This document shows, piece by piece, positions 39,368 through 50,605 of a stretch of DNA of 64,000 nt. How positions within the stretch are numbered: the stretch's first letter is position 1; each line of letters begins with the position of its first letter. The notes under the pieces are model-generated. The model did not search any database. It was not told where the DNA came from and worked only from the letters and a program-made list of their open reading frames with translations. The DNA is from Stenotrophomonas sp. SAU14A_NAIMI4_5. Its GTDB lineage: Bacteria > Pseudomonadota > Gammaproteobacteria > Xanthomonadales > Xanthomonadaceae. The position numbers were made by a program, and so were the translations under genes. The stretch covers positions 4,097,531 through 4,161,530 of the forward strand of contig NZ_CP026003.1 of NCBI RefSeq assembly GCF_003086795.1, read 5' to 3'.

Positions 39368-39511
39368 GGCAGGTCTCCCTACGAACAAGCGTTCTGCGCC
39401 GCTACCTTACCTGTCGCAGCGGCGCGTTCAGCGGTGAACCGGACTGTAACCCGACGCGTGTTCAGGTGGCGGCAATGCTGCCGCCCGCGCACGCCGGCAC
39501 AGCCGCAGGGA

Positions 39512-40417
39512 TCAGCCCTGCTGCTGCCGGTACCAGTGTTCGATCAGGCCGCGCGAGATCGAGATCGGCGGCGACAGGCGGATGCCTTCACCATCGTCCT
39601 CGACATCACGCGCCAGCGCCGCCCCCACCTCTTCGGCGGTGAACCAGCGTGCGTCTTCCAGCTCGCCATCGACGGTCGGCACGTCGTCCTGCGCCTGCGC
39701 GCGGAAACCCACCATCAACGCGCCGGGGAACGGCCACGGCTGCGAGCCCAGGTACTGGCAGGACGTCACCCGCACCTTGCTCTCCTCATGCACCTCGCGC
39801 GCGACGGTCTGCTCGAAGGTCTCGCCAGGTTCGACGAAGCCGGCCAACACCGAATAGCGGCGCGGCGCCCAGTTGGACTGGCGGCCCAGCAGCAGGCGGC
39901 CCTGGTTTTCCACGGCCACGATCACCGCCGGGTCGACGCGCGGGTAATGCTCGGTGGCGCACTGCGCGCAGCGGCCGACGAAGCCGCCGCGGGCGAAGGC
40001 CACCGCACCACCGCACACGCCGCAGAAGCGCGTGCGCGAATGCCAGTAGGACATGCCGCGGGCATAGCTGAAGGCGGTGGCTTCGGCCACGCTCCACAGC
40101 AGCGCGGCCTGGCGCAGGTCGAGTCGGCGCGGTGCGCTCTGGGTGACGTTGGCAGCTTCGACGGAGAACCAGGCCTGGCCCGCGCGCAGGCCGAGGAAGA
40201 TGGCCGAACCGGGGCCACCGCCGATGTCGGCGCCGGTCAGCGCGACCGGCTGGTCGTCATCACCGGTGAAGGCGGTGCCGTCCTGGTCCAGGACAAGAAT
40301 GCGCGCATCCGGCCACAGGCGTGCCAGGGCATCGGCATCATCGCGCAGGGCATCGGCGCGCTCGAGCGGCTCCGCCACGAAGGCGAAACCGGAAAGCGGC
40401 GAAGGAGTATTGGGCAT
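39512..40417 (-). CDS. nudC: NAD+/NADH pyrophosphatase, RNA deNADding enzyme
   Basis: 301-residue NudC. It splits NAD(H) to NMN(H) and AMP and in E. coli removes NAD caps from RNA. Zinc ribbon cysteines 132, 135, 150 and 153; Nudix box 193-215 (GFVEPGETFEQTVAREVHEE); the NADH-pyrophosphatase signature SQPWPFPGALM at 225-235. All three features are intact, so an active enzyme is expected. Single gene on the minus strand. Confidence 0.95.
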   Translation of the reverse strand: MPNTPSPLSGFAFVAEPLERADALRDDADALARLWPDARILVLDQDGTAFTGDDDQPVALTGADIGGGPGSAIFLGLRAGQAWFSVEAANVTQSAPRRLDLRQAALLWSVAEATAFSYARGMSYWHSRTRFCGVCGGAVAFARGGFVGRCAQCATEHYPRVDPAVIVAVENQGRLLLGRQSNWAPRRYSVLAGFVEPGETFEQTVAREVHEESKVRVTSCQYLGSQPWPFPGALMVGFRAQAQDDVPTVDGELEDARWFTAEEVGAALARDVEDDGEGIRLSPPISISRGLIEHWYRQQQG

Positions 40418-40523
40418 CCGACAAGCCTGCCGCCAATTGCCGCAGGTGGCAAGGTCGGGGATGTGCGCAATCAGTCGGCGTTGCGCACAACGGTGGCGCA
40501 GGGCATCGGCCCCGCGCCCGGCA

Positions 40524-40916
40524 TTACATGCTGAAGCTGCTGCCGCAGCCGCAGGTGGTCTTCGCGTTCGGGTTGCGGATCACGAACTGCGCACCGGTCA
40601 GGCTCTCGGTGTAATCCACCTCGGCGCCCATCAGGTACTGCAGGCTGAGTGGGTCGACCAGCAGGGTGACCCCGCTGGTCTGCACCGCCAGGTCGTCCTC
40701 GGCGCGGTTCTCGTCGAACTCGAACCCGTACTGGAACCCGGAACAGCCACCGCCCTCGATGTACACGCGCAAAGACAGGTCGGGGTTGCCCTCGTCCTGG
40801 ATCAGTTCCTTCACCTTGGCCGCGGCCGATTCGGTGAAGTTCAGCGGCCGCTCCAGCGACTGGTAGTCGGGAGCGGCGGCCGGCGTGGCGCCGGGCAGGG
40901 AAACTAGCGTGCTCAT
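40524..40916 (-). CDS. erpA: Iron-sulfur insertion protein ErpA (A-type carrier)
   Basis: 130-residue A-type Fe-S carrier that delivers clusters to apo-enzymes. The three ligand cysteines are in GGGCSGFQY and [11 protein letters not shown]. The first ~20 residues ([17 protein letters not shown]) are a longer N-terminus than E. coli ErpA (114). ATG 40916 was chosen; the longer frame upstream is arginine-rich shadow. It lies 31 nt downstream of the bactofilin gene, which is unusual company but plausible read-through. Confidence 0.93.
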   Translation of the reverse strand: MSTLVSLPGATPAAAPDYQSLERPLNFTESAAAKVKELIQDEGNPDLSLRVYIEGGGCSGFQYGFEFDENRAEDDLAVQTSGVTLLVDPLSLQYLMGAEVDYTESLTGAQFVIRNPNAKTTCGCGSSFSM

Positions 40917-40947
40917 GGCCTCAGCATGGGGGTGCCGGGGATGGCTT

Positions 40948-41415
40948 TCAAGCCATCGCCTCGGCCAGCTTGCGGCGCGCGGCGGTGCCGCCCTTGCCTT
41001 CGGCCGCTTCGCCCTCGCCTTCCGGCGCCGGCAGGGCCGCAACCGGGCTGCTGGCGTGGATCAGGCGGCCATTCAGCTGGGCGCCCGCGTTCATTTCCAC
41101 CACCTGGTAGTGGACGTTGCCGTTCACCCGCGCGCTCGGGGTCAGTTCCACCTTTTCGGTGGCGTGCACGTCACCGTCCAGGCGGCCGCTGATGACCACC
41201 ACCTGGGCGCGGATCTCGCCCTCGATGACGCCATGCTCGGCCAGGGTCAACGTCGCGCCGCTGGCGCCTTCCTGGGCGATCACCTTGCCATGGATGCGGC
41301 CTTCCACATACAGGCCACCACTGAATTCCACATCACCGCGGATCACCACCTGGTTGCCGATCAGGGCATCCACCACCAACTGGCCATCACGGCTGGATTT
41401 GCTGTTTCCGAACAT
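40948..41415 (-). CDS. Bactofilin
   Basis: 155-residue bactofilin (DUF583/polymer-forming cytoskeletal). The central beta-helix repeats run from about residue 12 to 118 ([20 protein letters not shown]), flanked by a short N-terminus and a Pro/Glu-rich, basic tail ([10 protein letters not shown]). Bactofilins polymerise without nucleotide and often guide cell-wall enzymes. The start is 4 nt after the stop of the DUF6776 gene, so they form an operon. Bactofilin partners are often membrane proteins with periplasmic domains; DUF6776 fits that description. Confidence 0.9.
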   Translation of the reverse strand: MFGNSKSSRDGQLVVDALIGNQVVIRGDVEFSGGLYVEGRIHGKVIAQEGASGATLTLAEHGVIEGEIRAQVVVISGRLDGDVHATEKVELTPSARVNGNVHYQVVEMNAGAQLNGRLIHASSPVAALPAPEGEGEAAEGKGGTAARRKLAEAMA

Positions 41416-41419
41416 CTGC

Positions 41420-42163
41420 CTACTCCCCTTTGCTGGCCGGTGCGCCGGCCTGTTTCCAGTCGAATACCTGCGTGGTGCCCCCTGCACCACTCCCCAGTGT
41501 CACCCTCACCCGTTGCGGGGTGAAGTCCGTCGGCAGCATCACACTGCCGGTAAGCTGCTGGAAGTACCGGAAGGAGTAATCCTGTCCCGGCACCTTGCTG
41601 CGCTGGTGCAGCTCATCCCAGCTGATCGTGGCCAGCTTGCCGTTCTTCACGCCTTCCACGGTGAAGCGCATCTGCCCCTGGCTGATGGCCCCGCGGTTGA
41701 GGTTCTGGGTCAGCACCACGGCGTACTGCCAGGTGCCAGCCGATTCGGCGCTGAACTCGATCGAATGGGTGTTCAGGCCCTTGCGCTGGCTGGTCGAGCC
41801 GACCAGGCGCTCATAGAAGGCCACGTCGGCGCGCAGGCCGGCGATCTCTTCATCGCGCTCGGCCAGCGAGGACTGCACCTCGGTGTTGGCGGCGCGGCTG
41901 ATGCGGTCGGAGGCTTCCAGCGTGGCCTGCTTCTGGCGCAGCTCGGTCAGCTGCGACTGCACCGTGTCGGCGCGCTTCTCGGCGGCCTGCAGGCGCTGCC
42001 CCTGGGCATCGCGCGGCGCGCCCAGCCAGCAGCCGCCCAGCACCGCCAGCACCAGGCTGAGCAGCCAGATGCCACCGATGACCAGCAGGCGGCGACGGTC
42101 GAGCGGCTGCGGCTTGGAACCGGGCAGTCGGACCTGTACGCGCATGGATGGGCGGTTGTTCAT
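41420..42163 (-). CDS. DUF6776 membrane-anchored coiled-coil protein
   Basis: 247 residues. A basic cytosolic N-terminus (about 1-26), one membrane helix (LLVIGGIWLLSLVLAVLGGCW, about 26-46), a periplasmic coiled coil (about 52-105, with heptad-like QLTELRQKQATLEASDR) and a C-terminal beta-rich domain. The family is known mainly as a neighbour of bactofilin in xanthomonads. The topology and 4-nt spacing suggest it anchors or is organised by the bactofilin polymer. Function not established. Confidence 0.8.
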   Translation of the reverse strand: MNNRPSMRVQVRLPGSKPQPLDRRRLLVIGGIWLLSLVLAVLGGCWLGAPRDAQGQRLQAAEKRADTVQSQLTELRQKQATLEASDRISRAANTEVQSSLAERDEEIAGLRADVAFYERLVGSTSQRKGLNTHSIEFSAESAGTWQYAVVLTQNLNRGAISQGQMRFTVEGVKNGKLATISWDELHQRSKVPGQDYSFRYFQQLTGSVMLPTDFTPQRVRVTLGSGAGGTTQVFDWKQAGAPASKGE

Positions 42164-42344
42164 GGGTAGTCTCCGTGGACTCGCAATGGCGACACCAGCA
42201 CGGCCCCTGTAGCAAACGACGGGCTAGTGTATGACAGGAACGGGGGCTTTCCCCGGTGCCGGCCGCCAGGGGCCGGTGGTGTTCAGCCACGTCATCGTCG
42301 ATAGTGTGGCACCCCGCACAGTTCCGTCGCCGGAGCCCCCCGCC

Positions 42345-42962
42345 ATGACCGAAGCCCACCTGTTCGTGATCGGCATCCTGCTGGCCTGGCTGGCCGGCAT
42401 CCGCGTCTACCTCACCGTGTTCGGCGTCGGCCTGGCCGGCCTGCTCGGCTGGGTCGACCTGCCCCCGGCCCTGCAGGCCACCGAATCGTGGTGGGTGCTG
42501 GGCACCTCGGCGGCGCTGGCCATTGCCGAATTCTTCGCCGACAAGATCCCCGGGGTCGATTCCATCTGGGATCTCATCCACACCCTGGCGCGGGTACCGG
42601 CGGGCGCCTTCCTGGCTGCCGCCACGCTCTCGCCCGATGGTCAGCTCGGCACCGGCACCCTGCTGGCCGGCGCCGGCGTCGCCTTGGCCAGCCACGGCCT
42701 GAAGGCCGGCACCCGTGCCCTGCTCAACACCTCGCCGGAACCGGCCAGCAACTGGGTCGCCTCTGTCGCCGAGGACACCGTGGTGGTCGGCGGCCTGGCG
42801 CTGGCACTGGCCCATCCCTGGATCGCCCTGGTCGTGGTGCTGGCCTGCAGCCTGGCCGGCGCCCTGCTGGTGTGGCTGGTCTGGCGCACGTTGTGGAAGG
42901 GCGTGCGATGGCTTGCACGCGCTGGCGGTACGGCCGCATCAGGCCAGCCGCGCACCGGTTGA
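42345..42962 (+). CDS. DUF4126 membrane protein
   Basis: 205 residues, mostly hydrophobic with about five to six membrane segments. Features of DUF4126: an N-terminal GIRVYLTVFGVGLAG and the conserved EFFADKIPGVDSIWD motif near residues 63-77. ATG 42345 is preceded by GGAG-type sequence. The family's function is unknown. It is divergent from DUF6776 and 44 nt upstream of the REC-EAL gene on the same strand. Confidence 0.82.
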   Translation: MTEAHLFVIGILLAWLAGIRVYLTVFGVGLAGLLGWVDLPPALQATESWWVLGTSAALAIAEFFADKIPGVDSIWDLIHTLARVPAGAFLAAATLSPDGQLGTGTLLAGAGVALASHGLKAGTRALLNTSPEPASNWVASVAEDTVVVGGLALALAHPWIALVVVLACSLAGALLVWLVWRTLWKGVRWLARAGGTAASGQPRTG

Positions 42963-43006
42963 ACGTCGGGCTTGGCGCATAATGGCGGCGAACACCAGGA
43001 GCTGTG

Positions 43007-44878
43007 ATGTCCGCAAATGAATCCCCCGCGGGCGCACGCCCCGGACGCGCTGAAACCCCACCGGCCGATCATTGGCAGCGCTGGGCAAACACCTCGCCCG
43101 CCGCTGCGCCCACGCTTGTCGCGGTCTCCTCCGCACCGGCCGATGCGGGCGGCAGCCTGGGCACGCCGCCGCCGCTGCCATCCGCACCGATGGACGCAGG
43201 CAACGGCAACGATGCACCCGCCGCCTCGGACTCGCCGTACCGCGTGCTGATCGTCGAAGACGACCGTGCCCAGGCCCTGTTCGCGCAGAGCGTGCTGCAC
43301 GGTGCCGGCATGCAGGCCGAGGTGCTGTCCGATGCCGATGGCGTGCAGCAGGCGATCCGCGAACTGCGCCCCGACCTGATCCTGATGGACCTGCACCTGC
43401 CGGGCCTGGATGGCATGCGCCTGACCGCGATGATCCGCCAGCAGCCGGGCATGCAGCTGCTGCCGATCGTCTTCCTCAGCGGCGACCCGGACCCGGAGCG
43501 CCAGTTCGAAGTGCTCGACAGCGGCGCCGATGATTACCTGAGCAAACCGATCCGCCCGCGCCACCTGATCGCGGCCGTGGCCAACCGCATCCGCCGCGCC
43601 CGCGCGCAGGCCGCCACCCTGCCCGGCGCCAGCGGTGCACCGGCCACCAGCAACCCGGAAACCGGCCTGCCGACCCGCCACCACGTGCTGCAGCAGCTCA
43701 GCACGGCGCTGGAGCAGCGCGACCGAGGTGGCGTGTTCTTCGTGGAGATCTCCAGCGCGCTGGGCCTGCGCGAGCGCTATGGCTATGCCGCCTTCGAGCG
43801 GCTGATGGTGCAGGCCGGCCAGCGCCTGGCCGAAGCCGGCCACCCGCACCTGCTGGCACGCCTGAACGACAACAGCTTCCTGCTGCTGGCCCGCGGCGCC
43901 GACGAGGAAAGCCTGGAAGGCATCGCCGCCGCACTGCGCGAGCAGCTGTCCGCGCGCGCCTTCGTCATCCGCGACGATGAATCGGTGCACCTGCGTGGCG
44001 TGGTCGGCTATGCGCCGCTGTCGCCGGGCTTCGACGATGCCAACAGCGCGCTGGAAGCCATCGAGCGCACCACCCTGCAGGCCCGCCTGCTGACCGCCGG
44101 CGTGGCCGGCCACGTGCATCGCCAGGCGGTGACCGAGCAGGAACACCTGGCCCTGCTGGAAGGCCAGTTGGAACTGGCCTACCAGCCGATCGTAGCCGTG
44201 GCAGGCGGCGATACCGCGCAGTACCAGCTGCTGCTGCGCCTGCGCCAGGCCGATGGCACCGTACTCACCGCCGGCCAGGTCATTCCGGCTGCCGAAGCCG
44301 CGGGCCGCATCGCCGATCTGGACCAGCAGGTGCTGGAACATGCGATGGGCCTGCTCGACCTGTACCGCCACGCGACCCAGCCGCTGAACCTGTTCGTCTC
44401 GCAGTCGCTGCGCACGCTGCAGCGCGATGCGTTCGCCGACTGGCTGCTGGAATCGCTGCAGCAGCGCGACCTGCCCGGCACCGCACTGGTGATCGACGTG
44501 CGCCTGCCCGACGCGCTCATCCACACCGTGCCGCTGCAGCAGTTCTGCCAGCGCATGGCCAGTGCCGGCGTGCGTTTCTGCCTGAGCCAGTTCGAGCCGG
44601 GCAGCGAAGCCGATGCCCTGCTCACCCAGCTGCCGCTGTCGTTCGTGCGCATGGCCGCGCGCTTCTCCAGCAGCCACTCCAACCCGGGCACCCGCGAGGA
44701 ACTGCGTCGGGCGATCGATCGCGCGCATGCCGCAGGCCTGCAGATCATCGGCCAGCAGATCGAGGATCCGCAGGCAGCGGCGGCGATGTGGGTCGGCGGC
44801 GTGGACTACATCCAGGGCAACATGGTGCAGTCGGCGGGCAGCGACCTGAACTTCGACTTCCACAACGCGGTGCTCTGA
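43007..44878 (+). CDS. REC-GGDEF-EAL protein with degenerate cyclic-di-GMP domains
   Basis: 623 residues. A disordered Ala/Pro N-terminus (1-77) is followed by an intact receiver (78-200; phospho-Asp 128 in LMDLHLP, Lys in LSKPIRP), a degenerate GGDEF-like domain (LNDNSFLLLA at the GGDEF position) and an EAL-like domain (about 380-620). In the EAL domain YQLLLRL replaces ExLLR, the DDFGTG position reads LSQFEPG, and the EGVE position reads GQQIE, so neither synthesis nor hydrolysis of cyclic di-GMP is expected. It may be a protein-interaction output. AGGAG at 42997-43001 fixes ATG 43007. The stop abuts the kinase start. Confidence 0.85.
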   Translation: MSANESPAGARPGRAETPPADHWQRWANTSPAAAPTLVAVSSAPADAGGSLGTPPPLPSAPMDAGNGNDAPAASDSPYRVLIVEDDRAQALFAQSVLHGAGMQAEVLSDADGVQQAIRELRPDLILMDLHLPGLDGMRLTAMIRQQPGMQLLPIVFLSGDPDPERQFEVLDSGADDYLSKPIRPRHLIAAVANRIRRARAQAATLPGASGAPATSNPETGLPTRHHVLQQLSTALEQRDRGGVFFVEISSALGLRERYGYAAFERLMVQAGQRLAEAGHPHLLARLNDNSFLLLARGADEESLEGIAAALREQLSARAFVIRDDESVHLRGVVGYAPLSPGFDDANSALEAIERTTLQARLLTAGVAGHVHRQAVTEQEHLALLEGQLELAYQPIVAVAGGDTAQYQLLLRLRQADGTVLTAGQVIPAAEAAGRIADLDQQVLEHAMGLLDLYRHATQPLNLFVSQSLRTLQRDAFADWLLESLQQRDLPGTALVIDVRLPDALIHTVPLQQFCQRMASAGVRFCLSQFEPGSEADALLTQLPLSFVRMAARFSSSHSNPGTREELRRAIDRAHAAGLQIIGQQIEDPQAAAAMWVGGVDYIQGNMVQSAGSDLNFDFHNAVL

Positions 44879-47119
<2,241 letters not shown>

Positions 47120-47122
<3 letters not shown>

Positions 47123-47208
47123 CGTCGAACTTGCGCGACTACCGCTTTGTAGAGTCGAGCCATGCTCGACTGCTGTTGGAAGACGCAGTCGAGCAAGCTC
47201 GACGCTAC
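47120..47208. repeat. SMAG element pair
   Basis: GTAGCGTCGAACTTGCGCG followed by a GTAGAGTCGAGC inverted pair ending GCTCGACGCTAC, between the convergent kinase and bfr genes. Confidence 0.75.
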
Positions 47209-47224
47209 CCGCAGCGCCGCTGGA

Positions 47225-47695
47225 TCAGTCTTCCAGCTTGCTCAGCAGGTACTTCGGCTCGCCGATGCGCTCGACCAGGTCCAGCTGGGTTTCCAGCCAA
47301 TCGATGTGCTCTTCCTCTGCATCGAGGATGCTGGTGAACAACGAACGGCTCACGTAGTCGCCCACCGAGTCGGCATGCGCCACGGCGTTGCGCAGCACCG
47401 CCACGGCGTCCTGCTCCAGCGAGAGATCACACTGCAGCATCTCCGGCGGGTTCTCGCCGATGCGCAGCTTGCCCAGCGCCTGGAAGTTCGGCAGGCCTTC
47501 GAGGAACAGGATGCGATCGGACAGCGCGTCGGCGCGCTTCATCGCATGGATCGATTCCTTGTATTCGTACTCGGCCAGTTCCTTGATGCCCCAGTTCTTG
47601 AACATCTTGGCGTGCAGGAAGTACTGGTTGATCGCGGTCAGCTCGTTGAAGAGGACCTTGTTGAGGAATTCGATGACCTTGGTGTCGCCCTTCAT
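47225..47695 (-). CDS. bfr: Bacterioferritin with altered ferroxidase site
   Basis: 156-residue haem-binding ferritin subunit forming 24-mer iron stores. It begins [20 protein letters not shown] and keeps the haem ligand Met52. Of the six ferroxidase ligands known in E. coli Bfr, Glu18, Glu94, Glu127 and His130 are present, but Glu51 is Ala and His54 is Arg ([11 protein letters not shown]). The diiron site is therefore unlikely to work as in E. coli. The subunit may pair with another Bfr or serve in haem-mediated iron release. bfd lies 141 nt upstream, same strand. The start matches the family exactly. Confidence 0.93.
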   Translation of the reverse strand: MKGDTKVIEFLNKVLFNELTAINQYFLHAKMFKNWGIKELAEYEYKESIHAMKRADALSDRILFLEGLPNFQALGKLRIGENPPEMLQCDLSLEQDAVAVLRNAVAHADSVGDYVSRSLFTSILDAEEEHIDWLETQLDLVERIGEPKYLLSKLED

Positions 47696-47836
47696 GGGAA
47701 TGCTCCTGCACGCTGAAAACGCAGGCACTGTATCGCTTTGAGGGCGCGCGTGAAGGAACGCGAATCGTGCGCATTGGCCTGTGCGGCCAGCGGCGGAACG
47801 TCAGAGACGCGGCGTCATAGCGCCGCGGGGTACGGC

Positions 47837-48043
47837 TCAGGCAGCCTGCAGGCCGAGAACGGGCAGCGGCAGGTCGTGGGTGGCCAGTGCCTTGGCCAGC
47901 AGATCGCCGGCCATGTCCAGGCAGGAACCGCAGGTCGCGCCGCAACCGGTACGCATGGTCAGCTCGCCCACCGTGGTGACGCCATGGCTGGCGGCCTCGC
48001 GGATCTGGTGGTCGGTGACTCCGTTGCAGATGCAGACGTACAC
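47837..48043 (-). CDS. bfd: Bacterioferritin-associated ferredoxin
   Basis: 68-residue [2Fe-2S] ferredoxin that binds bacterioferritin and passes electrons to its haem to release iron. Cluster ligands Cys4, Cys6, Cys38 and Cys41 are present, with an additional Cys34. ATG at 48043 gives the MYVCICNGVTD family start. It precedes bfr on the same strand, and a Fur-like inverted repeat (48099-48136) lies upstream, as expected for a gene induced by iron starvation. Confidence 0.95.
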   Translation of the reverse strand: MYVCICNGVTDHQIREAASHGVTTVGELTMRTGCGATCGSCLDMAGDLLAKALATHDLPLPVLGLQAA

Positions 48044-48098
48044 AGGCGGGAACCGGGCTGACAGGCCAGAAGCGGCCTGGTGCCCATTCCAATGGAAA

Positions 48099-48136
48099 CG
48101 AGAATGGTTGTCAATCAGAGACCTGAACCATTCTCG
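48099..48136. promoter_or_regulatory. Fur-like inverted repeat upstream of bfd
   Basis: CGAGAATGGTT (48099-48109) and AACCATTCTCG (48126-48136) are perfect 11-bp inverted arms; the first continues into GTCAATC, giving partial match to a Fur box. It could alternatively be a weak rppH terminator, but it lacks a T-tract and is AT-rich. Confidence 0.4.
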
Positions 48137-48151
48137 CTACCGTTCATCCAC

Positions 48152-48772
48152 TCAGCCGGAAGGCCCGTCGCCCTGCACCTTGCGGGGCCAGTAGCCCTTG
48201 CTGCGCGGGCGCTTGCGCGGGCGGTCGTGGCCTGCGGTATTGCCCGGCATCCAGGCCTCGGCGGCGGTCTTGGGCATGGCGGTCACGCCCTGCCCGGCCA
48301 CGCCGCGCGCCAGAGGCGCCAGGTGGCGCAAGGCACGCGCATAGACCCCACGCTTGAACATCACCACGTGCTCGACCGGGTACCAGAAATCGACCCAGCG
48401 CCAGTTGTCGAACTCGGGCGAGTCGGTATGGTCCAGCCGCACATGCGATTCATCGCCGGTGAGGCGCAGCAGGAACCAGACCTGCTTCTGGCCGATGCAG
48501 ACCTGCCGCTCGTTACGGCGGATGGCCCGGGCCGGCAGCTTGTAGCGCAGCCAACCCGGTGTCGCCCCCAGCACTTCTACGTGCTCGGGCAGCAGGCCGG
48601 TCTCTTCCTGCAATTCACGATACATGGCCTCGACCGGGGTCTCGTCGGTGTTCATGCCACCCTGCGGGAACTGCCAGCCATCCCGGCGCACACGTCGTGC
48701 CCAGAACACCTGCCCGTCCTGCCGCATCAGCACGATGCCGACGTTCGGTCGATAGCCGTCCGGATCGATCAC
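48152..48772 (-). CDS. rppH: RNA pyrophosphohydrolase
   Basis: 206-residue Nudix hydrolase that converts 5'-triphosphate RNA to monophosphate and starts mRNA decay. It begins [16 protein letters not shown], with the Nudix box [23 protein letters not shown] start at 48772 with TAGGAG 8 nt upstream. The C-terminal 45 residues are basic ([18 protein letters not shown]) and longer than E. coli RppH (176), as in xanthomonads. Confidence 0.95.
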   Translation of the reverse strand: MIDPDGYRPNVGIVLMRQDGQVFWARRVRRDGWQFPQGGMNTDETPVEAMYRELQEETGLLPEHVEVLGATPGWLRYKLPARAIRRNERQVCIGQKQVWFLLRLTGDESHVRLDHTDSPEFDNWRWVDFWYPVEHVVMFKRGVYARALRHLAPLARGVAGQGVTAMPKTAAEAWMPGNTAGHDRPRKRPRSKGYWPRKVQGDGPSG

Positions 48773-48850
48773 GATGCGGACTCCTAAGAAAATCTACTGG
48801 TCGGGACTATCCCATGCCGTCTGTCGGCCCACAAGCTCGGCACAAAAGTG

Positions 48851-48879
48851 TTGACAGGCCCGATACACATGAGCAGAAT
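48851..48879 (+). promoter_or_regulatory. Promoter of the tRNA-Met/tRNA-Gln operon
   Basis: TTGACA (48851-48856), 17-nt spacer and CAGAAT (48874-48879), with GCGGGC discriminator-like GC sequence after it as expected for stringent control. Transcription should begin about 8 nt before the tRNA. Confidence 0.65.
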
Positions 48880-48893
48880 AGCGGGCTCACCAA

Positions 48894-48970
48894 GGCTATG
48901 TAGCTCAGCCGGTTAGAGCACAGCACTCATAATGCTGGGGTCGGTGGTTCGAGTCCACCCATAGCCACCA
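48894..48970 (+). tRNA. tRNA-Met (CAT anticodon)
   Basis: 77-nt cloverleaf: acceptor GGCTATG pairs with CATAGCC, D-loop TAGCTCAGCCGGTTAGAGCA, anticodon CAT (48928-48930) in loop CTCATAA, T-loop GGTTCGAGTCC, encoded CCA. The paired 1:72 end indicates an elongator tRNA-Met. Confidence 0.97.
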
Positions 48971-49028
48971 CACTGAAAATCAAGTTGTTTTTCAGTGTGA
49001 AAAGTGAGAAAATAGTTTCACGTTACAT

Positions 49029-49102
49029 TGCCCCTTAGCCAAGCGGTAAGGCACCTGACTCTGACTCAGGCATCGGTGGTTCGAATCCATCAGGGGCAGC
49101 CA
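49029..49102 (+). tRNA. tRNA-Gln (CTG anticodon)
   Basis: 74-nt cloverleaf starting TGCCCCT with anticodon CTG at 49061-49063, T-loop GGTTCGAATCC and encoded CCA. It is 58 nt downstream of tRNA-Met; a small hairpin (48971-48997) lies between them. Confidence 0.96.
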
Positions 49103-49157
49103 AATAAAAAAGCAAAAAGCCAGATCGAAAGATCTGGCTTTTTGCTTTTTTATTTGG
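49100..49157. terminator. Bidirectional terminator with 27-bp stem
   Basis: A perfect 27-bp stem (49100-49126 / 49131-49157) with a GAAA loop, A-rich on one arm and T-rich on the other, so it can stop transcription in both directions. The stem starts within the CCA end of tRNA-Gln. Confidence 0.9.
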
Positions 49158-49260
49158 TCGCGCATTCCACCTTATCCCCGCGCCTGTCGGCGCGCCCCCT
49201 TGAACATCAAGGTGGCTCCCCTCCAGAGAGAACCCCGGGGTCGGACATGCAAAAAGACGG

Positions 49261-49591
49261 GTAGTGCCGGCCGCTGGCCGGCAATGTGGAAGTGCATGTT
49301 CGCAAAACGACAAAAGCCCGGCCGAAGCCGGGCTTTTGCTTTTCCAACCAGCGGGCTCCCGAAGAAGCCCAACCCGGCGCGATGGATCAGCGTCCGGGGT
49401 CGGATCCTTTTCCGCAGGAAAAGGTTCTGACCCCACCCGCCCGACATCCGGATCCACGGGTAGTGCCGGCCGCTGGCCGGCAACCACGAAATACCCGATC
49501 CCAAAACGACAAAAGCCCGGCCGAAGCCGGGCTTTTGCTTTTCCAGCCAGCGGGCCCCCGAGGGAGCCCAACCAGGCGCGATGGATCAGCG
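49261..49591. repeat. 199-bp-offset duplication of SMAG plus rpsI terminator
   Basis: Copy A (49261-49392) and copy B (49460-49591) each contain GTAGTGCCGGCCGCTGGCC, the hairpin AAAAGCCCGGC-CGAA-GCCGGGCTTTT, CCAGCGGGC and GATGGATCAGCG. The offset is a constant 199 bp. Copy B ends in the rpsI stop codon; copy A keeps a remnant of it. A GGGGTC palindrome (49396-49434) sits between. No gene is seen from 49158 to 49585. Confidence 0.85.
49511..49536 (-). terminator. Rho-independent terminator of rplM-rpsI
   Basis: Stem AAAAGCCCGGC / GCCGGGCTTTT with a CGAA loop, followed on the minus strand by GTCGTTTT, 49 nt after the rpsI stop. An almost identical hairpin is in copy A of the duplication. Confidence 0.85.
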
Positions 49592-49978
49592 CTTGGAGAA
49601 CTGGGTGGCGCGGCGGGCCTTGTGCAGACCGACCTTCTTACGCTCGACTTCACGGGCGTCACGGGTCATGAAGCCAGCCTTGCGCAGCTCGGACTTCAGG
49701 GTCTCGTCGTACTCGACCAGAGCACGGGCGATGCCCAGACGGATCGCACCGGCCTGGCCGGTGGTGCCGCCGCCAGCGGCGGTGACCAGGATGTCGAAGC
49801 TTTCGGTGTTCTTGGTCAGCTCGAGCGGCTGGCGCACGATCATGCGCGCGGTCTCACGACCGAAGAACTCGTCCAGCGGACGGCCATTGACGGTGATGTT
49901 GCCCGAACCCTTGCGCAGGAAAACGCGAGCGGTGGAGGACTTGCGGCGGCCAGTGCCGTAGTTTTGAGTGATAGCCAT
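49586..49978 (-). CDS. rpsI: 30S ribosomal protein S9
   Basis: 130-residue S9 ending in the basic FSKR tail that reaches toward the P-site tRNA. Starts [20 protein letters not shown]. It follows rplM by 2 nt in the conserved rplM-rpsI operon and has a terminator just downstream. Confidence 0.98.
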   Translation of the reverse strand: MAITQNYGTGRRKSSTARVFLRKGSGNITVNGRPLDEFFGRETARMIVRQPLELTKNTESFDILVTAAGGGTTGQAGAIRLGIARALVEYDETLKSELRKAGFMTRDAREVERKKVGLHKARRATQFSKR

Positions 49979-49980
49979 GA

Positions 49981-50409
49981 TTAGATATCCAGAACCTGCG
50001 GCTGCTGTGCGGCGTGCGGATGCTCAGTGCCGGCGTAGACCTTGAGCTTGCGGTACATCTGGCGACCCAGCGGGCCCTTCGGCAGCATGCCCTTCACGGC
50101 GATCTCGATCACGCGCTCCGGGTGGCGCTCCAGCGCCTGTGCCAGGGATTCGGTCTTCAGGTTGCCGATGTAACCGGTGAAACGGTGATACATCTTGTCC
50201 TGCAGCTTCTTGCCGGTGACGGCAATCTTTTCTGCATTGATGACGACCAGGTAGTCGCCGGTATCAACGTGGGGGGTGTAGACCGGCTTGTGCTTGCCGC
50301 GCAGACGGCGGGCCAGCTCGGTGGCGAGACGGCCCAGGGTCTTGCCCTCGGCGTCGACGAGGTACCAGTCGCGCTGGACGGTCTCGTTCTTGGCAGTGAA
50401 AGTGCTCAT
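49981..50409 (-). CDS. rplM: 50S ribosomal protein L13
   Basis: 142-residue L13, an early-assembly large-subunit protein, starting [20 protein letters not shown]. It has the family motif [17 protein letters not shown]. First gene of the rplM-rpsI operon. The 196-nt gap to the divergent coq7 gene should hold both promoters. Confidence 0.98.
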   Translation of the reverse strand: MSTFTAKNETVQRDWYLVDAEGKTLGRLATELARRLRGKHKPVYTPHVDTGDYLVVINAEKIAVTGKKLQDKMYHRFTGYIGNLKTESLAQALERHPERVIEIAVKGMLPKGPLGRQMYRKLKVYAGTEHPHAAQQPQVLDI

Positions 50410-50605
50410 GAAGAACTCTAGGTTAGGTCGGGCTCATTGCGGCGAAAGGCTCGCCGGAACTCTGCCACGCGTTGTGAAAAGGTGAAGCGTAAGAGGCGGG
50501 ATTGTACTCACCCTGGCGGCCCGGTGCAAGCCAGACCCTGTGCCGGGTTGGCAGGGGGCCGGGGCCGGGCGAGAATCGGGGGTCCCCCGCCCCACCCATG
50601 CCGCC

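Noticed and set aside
48971..48997. Small hairpin between the two tRNAs as a separate RNA gene
   Set aside because: Short AT-rich stem without promoter; more likely a processing spacer.
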